Below, one piece after another: positions 33,993-42,606 of a DNA stretch of 64,000 bases; positions within the stretch are counted from its first letter, which is position 1, and every line of letters begins with the position of its first letter. Both the position numbers and the translations under genes were made by a program. The notes below the pieces were generated by a model, which saw only the letters and a program-made list of their open reading frames with translations, was not told where the DNA came from and ran no database searches. Origin of the DNA: Clostridioides sp. ES-S-0010-02 (GTDB lineage Bacteria; Bacillota; Clostridia; Peptostreptococcales; Peptostreptococcaceae); assembly GCA_020641055.1 (NCBI GenBank), contig CP067345.1:1791317-1855316 (forward strand), read 5' to 3'.

Positions 33993-35261
33993 ATGAATGA
34001 ACAAACTAGAATATCCTTAGAGAGAGCTGCTGAACTAAAATCAAAAATTGATGATTATATTCAGGCTAGGAAAACAATTAACAGAGGTCTTGAAAAAGAA
34101 GAAGAGATAAATAAACGAAAACAAAACATATTAAGCATATTAAATGGAACAGAAGAAGACTGGAATAATTACAAATGGCAATTATCAAATAGAATCACAG
34201 ATGTAGATACTTTATCAAAGATTATCAATCTAACTAAAAAAGAAAAAGAATATATAAAAGAAGTTGGTACTCAATTTAGATGGGCAATATCTCCATATTA
34301 TTTGAGCTTGATAGACCCAAATGATATATGTGACCCTATAAAATTACTTTCTATACCGACACATATAGAATTGGAAGATGAACAAGATGATTTAGACCCA
34401 ATGGGAGAAGAGTATACAAATCCAGCAGGATGTATAACTAGAAGATATCCAGATAGATTAATAATAAATGTAACAAATGAATGTGCTATGTATTGTAGAC
34501 ATTGCCAAAGAAGAAGAAATATTGGTCAACAAGATTCTCATAAGTCGAAAGCTGTTATACAAGAATCTATAGACTATATTAGAGAAAATGAAGAAATAAG
34601 AGATGTATTAGTAACTGGTGGAGATGCTCTTACATTAAAAGATGATTATTTGGAATGGATTCTTAGCCAACTTAAAGAAATACCACATGTTGATTATGTT
34701 AGATTAGGAACTAGAACTCTTGTTACCATGCCACAAAGAGTTACAGATGATTTTTGTAATATGCTAAAAAAATATCATCCTATATATATAAATACACATT
34801 TTAATCATCCGATGGAAATAACTAAAGAATCTAAAGAGGCTTGTGAAAAATTAGCAAATGCAGGTATACCATTAGGAAATCAAGCCGTGTTATTAAATGG
34901 TATAAATAATGATAAATTTGTAATGAGATGTTTAAATCAAGAATTACTTAAAATAAGAGTAAAACCATACTATATATTCCAAAGCAAACATGTAAAAGGA
35001 ACAAAACATTTTAATACATCAGTAGATGATGGTCTTGAAATAATGGAATATCTAAGAGGATATACATCAGGAATGGCAATACCAACATATATAGTTAATG
35101 CTCCAAAAGGAGGCGGTAAGACTCCATTACTTCCACAATACCTTGTATCAAAAGGAACAGATTATGTTATGCTTAGAACATGGGAAGGCAAAGTTATAAA
35201 AATGGAAGATGAACCAGCTGTAGATATAAAGAAACTTATAAAAGAGCAAGCACAGGATTAA
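33993..35261 (+). CDS. eam: Glutamate 2,3-aminomutase (radical SAM, PLP)
   Basis: 422 aa. It converts L-glutamate to beta-glutamate with a 4Fe-4S cluster, SAM and PLP. The cluster motif C-x3-C-x2-C is at Cys164, Cys168 and Cys171; the PLP lysine is Lys376 in 'PKGGGKTPLLP'. Lysine 2,3-aminomutase binds the substrate amino group with two Asp; here they are Lys332 ('QSKHVKG') and Asn369 ('IVNAPKG'), the substitution known for the C. difficile glutamate enzyme. The ribosome binding site of the ATG is weak, but a consensus AGGAGG lies at 33942 before an 8-codon frame (33948-33974), so coupling or a leader is possible. Beta-glutamate is a compatible solute in some microbes; the physiological role here is not shown. 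Confidence 0.92.
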   Translation: MNEQTRISLERAAELKSKIDDYIQARKTINRGLEKEEEINKRKQNILSILNGTEEDWNNYKWQLSNRITDVDTLSKIINLTKKEKEYIKEVGTQFRWAISPYYLSLIDPNDICDPIKLLSIPTHIELEDEQDDLDPMGEEYTNPAGCITRRYPDRLIINVTNECAMYCRHCQRRRNIGQQDSHKSKAVIQESIDYIRENEEIRDVLVTGGDALTLKDDYLEWILSQLKEIPHVDYVRLGTRTLVTMPQRVTDDFCNMLKKYHPIYINTHFNHPMEITKESKEACEKLANAGIPLGNQAVLLNGINNDKFVMRCLNQELLKIRVKPYYIFQSKHVKGTKHFNTSVDDGLEIMEYLRGYTSGMAIPTYIVNAPKGGGKTPLLPQYLVSKGTDYVMLRTWEGKVIKMEDEPAVDIKKLIKEQAQD

Positions 35262-35306
35262 TAAAATATTTAAATATATAAAAAGAAACAACTTTAAAAT
35301 AAAAAT

Positions 35307-35346
35307 AAAATGGATGCTAAATTTATATCAATTTGCATCCATTTTT
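35307..35346. terminator. Terminator between eam and the convergent small gene
   Basis: AAAATGGATGC / GCATCCATTTTT, with an inner AAATT/AATTT pairing; flanked by A and T runs, so probably bidirectional. Confidence 0.85.
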
Positions 35347-35362
35347 ATATTAGTTAATTATT

Positions 35363-35719
35363 TTATTTATTATTTTGTTGTTGATTAACCAATTCAAGGT
35401 ATCCACTTGGATGGAAGTAATATATCTCAGAAGTATTTTCATTTACAAAATAACCAATGTCACCATCTGCATCTGGTAAAAATACATATCCATTAAGATT
35501 TTTAGCTTTTAATGCTTCAAAATCGCTAGCATTTCCTTGATATATGTAATCAACTTTATTGTTGTATTTTACTAAAAGTTCTTTGGCTTGCTCTTGAGTC
35601 AATTTAGTACTTTGACTTACAGGAACATTCTTTTGAGAATCAGCATAAGAAGATTCATTTACTGGTGCAGTTAATAATAAACAAGATAAAACTAATAAAG
35701 ATATAAGTGCTTTTTTCAT
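35363..35719 (-). CDS. Small secreted protein, unknown
   Basis: 118 aa; ATG with GAGGG 7-8 nt upstream. A clear signal peptide (Lys-Lys, then 'ALISLLVLSCLLLTAP', likely cut near 'SYADS') leads to a mature protein of about 90 residues. An ordered helix 'LTQEQAKELLVKYNNKVDYI' is followed by beta strands ending in 'IYYFHPSGYLELVNQQ'. It resembles small exported clostridial proteins of unknown function. Alone on the minus strand between a terminator and a 150-nt AT-rich gap. Confidence 0.75.
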   Translation of the reverse strand: MKKALISLLVLSCLLLTAPVNESSYADSQKNVPVSQSTKLTQEQAKELLVKYNNKVDYIYQGNASDFEALKAKNLNGYVFLPDADGDIGYFVNENTSEIYYFHPSGYLELVNQQQNNK

Positions 35720-35869
35720 ACTAAAACCCTCTTTCGTAATTAATTATATAAGATTCATTTCTTAATAATATTATATGTTTTCTATAATTAAATATTACCA
35801 TTAAAGAGGATAATATTACAGTTACACAGCTGTAACCTTTGATTACAAAATCGTAATTAAATTGTATTT

Positions 35870-36964
35870 TTATTCCATTTGTATTTTATCATGTCTACGA
35901 TTAACAAATTCACAAAAGTATATTTTTATTACACCCATAACAGGAGCAGATAGAATCATACCAGGTATACCAAAAAATCCTCCACCAATAGTAACTGCTA
36001 GTATTGTAAAGAATGGGCTAAGCCCTAGCTGTCCACCTACAATTTTTGGTTCTATAAATGCAACTTCTACTTGTTGAATTATTATTAAGTAAATTAAACA
36101 AGTTAATGCAGTTGTCGGATTGTAGAATAAGTTGATTACTACAACTGGTGCCATACCTATTACTGGGCCAAAATATGGAACCATATTCATAATACCCATT
36201 AATGTACCAAACAATAGGGCATATTCAGACTTTAAAAAGTATAGACCAATTCCAGAAAGTACTCCAACTACAAATGAATCTAAAATTTTGCCTGTAAAGT
36301 ATTTACCAATATTTAAATTTAAGCTTTGACACAATTCTATTATAAAGTCTCCATATTTTTTACCTAAAGAAATATAAACAATTTTCTTTGTAAATTCTAA
36401 GAATCTTTCTTTTTCTAATAATATATAGAAACAAATTATAAAACCTAAAACAAGTTGTACTATAAATTTTCCAACAGAGAAGGTAGTACTAAAGATTCCT
36501 CCAAGTGAACCAATAAGCAAGTTACTAAACTTGGGCATTACGCTCATAATTTTATCACCATATTCTTTTAATGTATTAGGGTCTACTGATTGTAAGCTTT
36601 TTCCTAAATCAAATAAAAATTGTTCTGTCTTGTCTATATACATAGGAACTTGAGTTACCAAATCAGCCAAACTGTTTACTATGGATGGAACTGTAAATAG
36701 TATAAAAGATATTAATATAACTATTAATACACCATAAGTAAGAAGCAAAGAATATATCCTTTTAAAATTAAGTTTATTTTCTAAAAACTTTACTAATGGA
36801 TTAAATACATATGCTAATACAAAGGCTATTATAAATGGAGTTAGTAGTGACATCAGTAAACTTATTACTCCAAAAAAATATTTGTAATTATCAATAACTT
36901 TAATCAAAATATATGAAATAACTACAGTAAGTATAATATTTAAATGAATTTTTTTATCTTGCAA
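35870..36964 (-). CDS. AI-2E family transporter (TqsA/YdbI-like permease)
   Basis: 364 aa from the TTG at 36964, ~10 nt after GAAAGG; an earlier in-frame TTG at 37021 would add 19 residues and cannot be excluded. Seven to eight membrane helices. Family marks: 'VISLLMSLLTPFIIAFVLAY', 'FNPLVKFLENKL', and the C-terminal block with 'GILSGIGLYFL'-like glycine patterns and 'MNMVPYFGPVIGMAPVV'. Members export or import small molecules, including autoinducer-2 in one case and Na/Li-H exchange in another; no substrate can be assigned here. Not obviously in an operon. Confidence 0.85.
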   Translation of the reverse strand: MQDKKIHLNIILTVVISYILIKVIDNYKYFFGVISLLMSLLTPFIIAFVLAYVFNPLVKFLENKLNFKRIYSLLLTYGVLIVILISFILFTVPSIVNSLADLVTQVPMYIDKTEQFLFDLGKSLQSVDPNTLKEYGDKIMSVMPKFSNLLIGSLGGIFSTTFSVGKFIVQLVLGFIICFYILLEKERFLEFTKKIVYISLGKKYGDFIIELCQSLNLNIGKYFTGKILDSFVVGVLSGIGLYFLKSEYALLFGTLMGIMNMVPYFGPVIGMAPVVVINLFYNPTTALTCLIYLIIIQQVEVAFIEPKIVGGQLGLSPFFTILAVTIGGGFFGIPGMILSAPVMGVIKIYFCEFVNRRHDKIQME

Positions 36965-37167
36965 AACAACACAACCTTTCTTATATTTATTAAGTTTATA
37001 TTTACTTAAATTTAAAATCAAGTTAATATTTATAGCTTATTATACAATAAAAAGTAGTATTAATATAGTGTGATTAATATTAAATTTGACAAGTGTACAA
37101 TATTTTGCAAGTTTTCTCTAAATAGTGTTTTTATCTTCTCAAATTTGCATATTGCAAATAGAAACAG

Positions 37168-37866
37168 TTATAATTTGTTTCTAATTCTCTGTACATTTCT
37201 ATTTATATAGTGCCTTCCAATATATTTGTATAAAAGATTTTTACACCATCCTATTTTTTGGTTATATTGATTGAAAAAATCATCTGGAGTATCAAAGGTT
37301 CCCAAATCATCAATTATTCCCTCTTTTTGAATAAATGTATTATTTAGATTCCAAGATATTTGAGGATTTTGCAAATCCTTAGTGGCAATGCCCCATCCCA
37401 AAAATAAGCCTTGACAGTCATTGTATTTTTGCTGAATACTTGTAAGATAATTTTTATCTAAAATAAGACCTTCTAATTGATACCATTGTTTTTCATAGTA
37501 TACTTCTATCCATGTGTGAATGATTTCTGTAGGAGTAATCTTGTAAAGAACTCCTAAGAGCTCTAATTGAACTCTTTTATCTAGAGTAAAACCATGAATC
37601 CTACATGGAATGCCAACTCCTTTTAAAAGTGCCATAGCAAGTATAGTCTTTGTATTGCATTGTCCATATCCATCTTTTAGTATTTTACTTGCAGATATAT
37701 TGTCACTTTCATTAAAACCAAACTTGATGTCATCTCTAACAAAATTATAAATTTGTTTGATTTTATTAAAATTATCTAATTGATTCCATTTCTTTTCGCT
37801 AATAAGCTCTTGAACATTTTTTGAATTAAAGTCTAATAATGTACTTTCTGATAAATGTCTTTTCAT
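37168..37866 (-). CDS. Transglutaminase-like (cysteine protease fold) protein
   Basis: 232 aa; ATG with AAAGGAG. The transglutaminase core is visible: catalytic Cys in 'LKDGYGQCNTKTILAMALL', the segment 'GVGIPCRIHGFTLDK', and His in 'PTEIIHTWIEVYYEKQWYQL' followed by an Asp ('LILDKNYL'). The protein has no signal peptide and should be cytoplasmic. Bacterial members act as peptidases or amidases of unknown substrate. It is 37 nt downstream of the AraC-family gene on the same strand, so the regulator and enzyme probably form one unit. Confidence 0.8.
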   Translation of the reverse strand: MKRHLSESTLLDFNSKNVQELISEKKWNQLDNFNKIKQIYNFVRDDIKFGFNESDNISASKILKDGYGQCNTKTILAMALLKGVGIPCRIHGFTLDKRVQLELLGVLYKITPTEIIHTWIEVYYEKQWYQLEGLILDKNYLTSIQQKYNDCQGLFLGWGIATKDLQNPQISWNLNNTFIQKEGIIDDLGTFDTPDDFFNQYNQKIGWCKNLLYKYIGRHYINRNVQRIRNKL

Positions 37867-37902
37867 AAAATATAAATCTCCTTTATTTAGTGTAATTATA
37901 TT

Positions 37903-38664
37903 TTATATCTTAGAGTAATTTGAAACTTTCAAAAACTTGCTGTTTTTTAATATACCAGAAATATTCATACCAGTCATACATTTATTGGTATATGCTAGAT
38001 GTGAAGCGCTGTCAAAACCTGACATCATAGCAGCATCGGTTATAGAGTATTTACCAGATAAAAGTAAAAAATATGCTTTTTGAATTTTATGTAGGAGAAT
38101 ATAACTTTTTAATGGCATTCCTGTTTGTTCTTTGAATATATGGGACAGTCTACTTGGCGAAAGAAAGACCATATTAGAAATATTTTTTATAGAATGGTCA
38201 TGACAGTCACACTCATTAAGTCTTTGCATTATTTTATGAATTCTTTTATCAACTACTGTGTAATTGTCTTGAGTAACATTAAGATATTCGAACATAGAAT
38301 TTGTAAAATTTAAATAACTTTTTTCATCATGATTTTTGAAAAAATTAATATATTCTTTTTGTGTATGTTTATTATTATGAATATCTATAATTCCATAACC
38401 TTTAATTTTGTCAATATATTTTGACTTAAAGCTTAATGCAAGTGATGATGTTGGCTCAATTAACATAGTAAAACATATTTTTTCTCCTGTTGAAAAACAA
38501 TGTTCTATATTACTATCTACAATAATACATTTACCTTCTATATCATTGCCATCTATAGTTATATTTAAACTGTCTTCAATTCCTATAAACAATTGTAACA
38601 TCCAATGTTTATGCTTATTTGATTGAATAGAATTTGTAAACGAAGAAATATGATTATTTGACAT
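37903..38664 (-). CDS. AraC-family transcriptional regulator
   Basis: 253 aa from ATG at 38664. The start is uncertain: an ATG at 38697 lies upstream of a GGAGG that sits inside the frame, and an ATT at 38679 has the best spacing to that box. The C-terminal ~100 residues hold the two helix-turn-helices of the family, 'HSIKNISNMVFLSPSRLSHI' with 'FKEQTGMPLKSYILLHKI', then 'YSITDAAMMSGFDSASHLAY'. The N-terminal ~140 residues form a cupin-like sensor domain. Cotranscribed with the transglutaminase-like gene and divergent from the Fe-ADH gene 38986, which it could regulate. Confidence 0.82.
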   Translation of the reverse strand: MSNNHISSFTNSIQSNKHKHWMLQLFIGIEDSLNITIDGNDIEGKCIIVDSNIEHCFSTGEKICFTMLIEPTSSLALSFKSKYIDKIKGYGIIDIHNNKHTQKEYINFFKNHDEKSYLNFTNSMFEYLNVTQDNYTVVDKRIHKIMQRLNECDCHDHSIKNISNMVFLSPSRLSHIFKEQTGMPLKSYILLHKIQKAYFLLLSGKYSITDAAMMSGFDSASHLAYTNKCMTGMNISGILKNSKFLKVSNYSKI

Positions 38665-38985
38665 AATTATATAATTAATAAAATTACCTCCAAACATTTT
38701 TCTTATTGAGGAAATACAGGTTAATTGTACAGTATTTTTCAGTAAGATTAGTGAAATTTTTATTTTATTATACTTTAGATTTTAATTTTGTTCAATTATT
38801 TTAAAATTAGATTATTTTTATAATGAATTAATTTTATTTTATATACTATTGGACCTGTATTAAGATATTTTAAAATATAAATTACTTATGGTAAAACTTG
38901 CATATAAAAAATAAAAATTTTATAATTATATTACAGATTATATAAAATAAAACATCAAGTCATAAGTTGAAGAAAAGAGGATGTC

Positions 38986-40101
38986 ATGAAGTTATTTCAG
39001 CAAAAAACACAAGTTCATAAATTTAAAAATTCAAAGGAATTTATAGAAGAATTCAAAATTTGTAAATCAGATTTTATATTGACAAGTAAAAGTGCATATG
39101 ATACATATTTTAAAAGCCTTGGTTTGGATGCACATGTAGAATATAAAAGTAAGTATGGAACTGGTGAACCTAATGATATAATGATGGATAAATTATTGGA
39201 TGATTTTTCAAAAACTAATTGTACAAGAATTATTGCTATTGGTGGGGGAGCAGTTATTGATATGGCAAAGTTGTTAGTACTGAAAGATGGAAATAAATCA
39301 AGTGATTTATTTCAAAAAAAGGTTCCTTTAGAAAAAATAAGAGAATTAATAGCTGTTCCTACAACTTGTGGAGCAGGTTCAGAGGTGTCAAATATTTCAA
39401 TTGCAGAAATAACAGAGATGAATACGAAGTTTGGATTAGCTGTAGATGAATTATTTCCAGATTATGCAGTTTTAATTCCAGAGTTATTATTAGAGCTTCC
39501 ATATTCATTTTTTGCTACAAGTGCAATCGACGCTTTAATACATGCTATAGAATCTTTTGTATCTCCAAAGGCGAGTATTTATACAGAAATTTTTAGTACC
39601 AAAGCTATAGAGATGATTTTAAATGGATTTCAGCAAATTGTACTAAATGGAAAAGATTATAGATTTGATATTATAGAAGATTTTTTGATTGCAAGTGATT
39701 TAGCTGGTATTGCTTTTGGAAATGCTGGTACAGGAGCAGTACATGCACTTTCATACCCATTAAGTGGAGTTTATCATGTTACTCATGGTGAAGCTAATTA
39801 TCAATTTTTTATAGAAGTATTTAAAGCATATAATAGATTATCACCAGATGGTAAATTAGCAAAAATAAATATGCTTTTGAGTGAAATAATGAGTTGTAAA
39901 GTATCAGAGGTATATGAAAAAATGGAAGAACTACTTAATAAAATTATTACAAGAAAAAGTTTAAGAGAATATGGAATGAAAGAGTATGAGATAAATAGTT
40001 TTGCAGACAGTGTACTAGATAGTCAACAAAGGTTGCTAAATCAAAGTTATATTAAACTTAATAAAGAAGAAATAGTAAATATATACAGAACTTTATATTG
40101 A
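38986..40101 (+). CDS. Iron-containing alcohol dehydrogenase, 4-hydroxybutyrate dehydrogenase-like
   Basis: 371 aa, the same length as the Clostridium kluyveri 4-hydroxybutyrate dehydrogenase, which it resembles along its length ('IAIGGGAVIDMAKLLVLK', 'AVPTTCGAGSEVSNISIAEI', 'ATSAIDALIHAIESFVSPKA', 'GTGAVHALSYPLSGVYHVTH'). NAD(P) binds the first Gly-rich segment; Asp and three His in the latter blocks bind Fe2+. The reaction is interconversion of succinate semialdehyde and 4-hydroxybutyrate. No succinyl-CoA or 4-hydroxybutyryl-CoA genes are next to it, so the exact substrate is uncertain. A divergent AraC gene lies 320 nt away. A terminator follows. Confidence 0.85.
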   Translation: MKLFQQKTQVHKFKNSKEFIEEFKICKSDFILTSKSAYDTYFKSLGLDAHVEYKSKYGTGEPNDIMMDKLLDDFSKTNCTRIIAIGGGAVIDMAKLLVLKDGNKSSDLFQKKVPLEKIRELIAVPTTCGAGSEVSNISIAEITEMNTKFGLAVDELFPDYAVLIPELLLELPYSFFATSAIDALIHAIESFVSPKASIYTEIFSTKAIEMILNGFQQIVLNGKDYRFDIIEDFLIASDLAGIAFGNAGTGAVHALSYPLSGVYHVTHGEANYQFFIEVFKAYNRLSPDGKLAKINMLLSEIMSCKVSEVYEKMEELLNKIITRKSLREYGMKEYEINSFADSVLDSQQRLLNQSYIKLNKEEIVNIYRTLY

Positions 40102-40155
40102 TATCCCAAATCTAAAAGTTAATTGTTCTATATTTAGCTATAACTCAAATTTATG

Positions 40156-40188
40156 AAAAGCGGTGATTTGATTAAATCATCGCTTTTT
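40156..40188 (+). terminator. Terminator after the Fe-ADH gene
   Basis: AAAAGCGGTGATTT / AAATCATCGCTTTTT stem with one G-T pair and a T-run. The ~230 nt up to the MoxR gene are AT-rich with a possible -10 (TATAAT at 40368), no clear -35 and nothing else supported. Confidence 0.85.
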
Positions 40189-40419
40189 ATGACTGACATT
40201 TTTATAAGATAATATATCTTGTACTTATTAAAAAATATATATTTCATTTAATTATGACAAATAAAGATAAAATTTAAATATTTTAGAGGTAATTTTATTT
40301 AGATATAGAATTTTAGAGTAATGATATACAAATGTGTTATATTACCACTTTATATCAAAAATAGTAATATAATAGTCATATACATTTAGAAAATTTATTG
40401 TTTAAAAGGAGTAGAACCT

Positions 40420-41241
40420 ATGATAAAAAAAGAAATGGGTAATTTTAAAGGAAGCAGTGATTATGTAGTATCACCAGAATTAATGGCATCAGTTAATGTT
40501 GCTATAGCACTTGAAAAACCACTTTTAATTAAAGGAGAACCTGGAACAGGAAAAACTATGCTTGCACAAGCAATTTCAAATCAACTGCAAAAAGATTTAG
40601 TAATTTGGAACATAAAATCAACTACAAAAGCACAGGATGGTCTTTATGTATATGATACTGTTCAAAGACTTTATGATAGCCAATTTGGAGGTGAAGGAGT
40701 AGATGATATTGGTAAGTACATAAAATATGGTAAATTAGGAGAAGCATTTAGTTCAGAACAACAAGTAATTCTTTTGATAGATGAAATAGACAAGGCAGAC
40801 TTAGAGTTTCCAAACGACTTACTTTGGGAATTAGATAAAATGGAGTTTTATATAAATGAAACAAAAGAAACTGTAACAGCAAAACAAAGACCTATAGTGA
40901 TTATAACTTCGAATGCAGAAAAAGAGCTTCCAGATGCTTTTTTAAGAAGATGTATATTTCATTATATAGAATTTCCTGATAGAGATATGATGGAGGAGAT
41001 AGTAAAAGTACATTTTGATAAAGTTGAAGAACATTTATTGGAACAAGTAATGACTACTTTTTATTGGATTAGAAGTTTAAGAGAGATACAAAAGAAGCCT
41101 AGTACATCAGAGTTAATAGACTGGATACAAGCATTGACTTTGAGTGGAATTCCAATTGAAAAAATAGAAAAAGAAGTTCCTTTTGCAGGGATACTGCTTA
41201 AAAATAACGAGGATATTGAATCTATGCAAAAACGTTTGTAG
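40420..41241 (+). CDS. MoxR-family AAA+ ATPase
   Basis: 273 aa; ATG with AAAAGGAG. Walker A 'GEPGTGKTML' at ~38-47, Walker B 'VILLIDEIDKAD' at ~117-128, and a sensor-1-like 'RPIVIITSNAEKELPDAF' with an arginine-finger segment 'LRRCIFHYIEFPDRDMM'. MoxR proteins act as chaperone-like ATPases that remodel or insert a metal or cofactor into a partner, together with a VWA protein, which is the next gene 20 nt downstream. The client is not evident in this window. Transcribed with the VWA gene, ending at a terminator before cspBA. Confidence 0.9.
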   Translation: MIKKEMGNFKGSSDYVVSPELMASVNVAIALEKPLLIKGEPGTGKTMLAQAISNQLQKDLVIWNIKSTTKAQDGLYVYDTVQRLYDSQFGGEGVDDIGKYIKYGKLGEAFSSEQQVILLIDEIDKADLEFPNDLLWELDKMEFYINETKETVTAKQRPIVIITSNAEKELPDAFLRRCIFHYIEFPDRDMMEEIVKVHFDKVEEHLLEQVMTTFYWIRSLREIQKKPSTSELIDWIQALTLSGIPIEKIEKEVPFAGILLKNNEDIESMQKRL

Positions 41242-41261
41242 TCAATAGGAGCTGAATAATT

Positions 41262-42458
41262 ATGTTTATTAAATTTTTTTATTTATTGAGAGCAAGAGGC
41301 CTAGATATATCTTTAAATGAGTGGATGACTCTAATTGAAGCACTAGACAAAGGGCTTTGTCATTCAAATTTTTCGAATTTTTACTATCTTTGTAGGATGA
41401 TTTTAATAAAAAGTGAAAGTAATTTTGATAAATTTGATGCAGTGTTTTTGGAGTACTTTAAAGGTATAGAACACAAAGAGGAAATTCCAGAAGAGATTAT
41501 GAACTGGCTTAAAAATCCAAATGTAGATTTAGAAGGATTTGAAAGATTAGAGCAAAATCCCAACATAAACCTTGATGAATTGAGAGCTAAATTAGAGGAA
41601 CGTATAAAAGAACAAGATTCTCCACATAATGGAGGGAATTACTGGATAGGAACAGGGGGTACTTCTGAATTAGGTCATTCAGGCAAAGGTCAAACTGGTA
41701 TACGCATAGGCGGAACTTCCACCTATGGAAGAGCTGTTCTCGAAGTTGCAGGAGAAAGAAAGTATAGGGATTTTAGAGATGATGAAGTTTTAAATATGCG
41801 TCAATTTCAAGTTGCATTAAAAAGGCTTCGTCAATTTTCTACTAGAATAGATGCTCCAAAAACAGAGCTTGATTTAGATAAAACCATTGAAGAGACTTGT
41901 AATAATGCAGGGTATTTAAAACTGTTTTTCGAAAAACCAAGAAAAAATACAGTGAAGCTTTTGTTGCTTATAGATTCAGGGGGTTCAATGAGAGGATATA
42001 GTACTTTATGTAATACATTATTTCAGTCTGTAAGTAAATCAAATCACTTTAAAGATGTAAAAGTATGCTATTTTCATAACTGTTTTTATGATAGATTATT
42101 TACTACACCAGAATGTTGGTTAAGTAAGTCTATTGATACTGAATGGATATTACAAAACATAGATAAAAACTATAAAGTTATAATCGTGGGTGATGCGTCT
42201 ATGGCACCTTCTGAGTTACTTCATATTGGTGGTAATTATCGAGGTCCATATAACGATACACCTGGAATAGAGTGGCTTAAAAGATTCAAAAGAAAGTATA
42301 GTAAAATTGTGTGGCTAAATCCGGAACTGAGAGATGGGTGGGATTCAATCAGTTATTGGTATCAGACTCAAAGGTTAATACAAAGTGAGTTTAATATGTA
42401 TCCATTAACTGTAAAAGGATTGGAAAAATCATTGAAAAATTTAATGGTCGCGAAATAA
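41262..42458 (+). CDS. CoxE-like VWA-domain protein partnering MoxR
   Basis: 398 aa; ATG with AGGAG upstream. The N-terminal half is helical and charged. The C-terminal ~200 residues form a von Willebrand A domain with the metal-binding MIDAS motif Asp-x-Gly-x-Ser in 'LLLIDSGGSMRGYS' (~234-247), plus 'YKVIIVGDASMAP' near the third site. A Gly-rich stretch at ~118-145 ('GNYWIGTGGTSELGHSGKG') joins the halves. MoxR-VWA pairs cooperate in metal insertion or complex assembly in other bacteria. Cytoplasmic; no membrane segment or signal peptide. Target unknown. Confidence 0.87.
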   Translation: MFIKFFYLLRARGLDISLNEWMTLIEALDKGLCHSNFSNFYYLCRMILIKSESNFDKFDAVFLEYFKGIEHKEEIPEEIMNWLKNPNVDLEGFERLEQNPNINLDELRAKLEERIKEQDSPHNGGNYWIGTGGTSELGHSGKGQTGIRIGGTSTYGRAVLEVAGERKYRDFRDDEVLNMRQFQVALKRLRQFSTRIDAPKTELDLDKTIEETCNNAGYLKLFFEKPRKNTVKLLLLIDSGGSMRGYSTLCNTLFQSVSKSNHFKDVKVCYFHNCFYDRLFTTPECWLSKSIDTEWILQNIDKNYKVIIVGDASMAPSELLHIGGNYRGPYNDTPGIEWLKRFKRKYSKIVWLNPELRDGWDSISYWYQTQRLIQSEFNMYPLTVKGLEKSLKNLMVAK

Positions 42459-42461
42459 TAT

Positions 42462-42508
42462 AAAAAATGATGGTACAAATTATATAAAAAATGTACCATC
42501 ATTTTTTA
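42462..42508 (+). terminator. Terminator after the MoxR/VWA operon
   Basis: AAAAAATGATGGTAC / GTACCATCATTTTTT perfect 15-bp stem, T-run at the end. It separates this operon from cspBA. Confidence 0.9.
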
Positions 42509-42606
42509 TATTATAAATTGTATAATTGAAATTTAAAAATTATGTAGTCTAATACATTTTAGACTTACAAAAAACATATACATTAATAATAATTTTAGAA
42601 ATTGAG

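Noticed and set aside
38698-38985. Riboswitch or RNA gene in the AraC/Fe-ADH divergent gap
   Set aside because: AT-rich with no conserved RNA motif or strong paired stem; probably only promoters.
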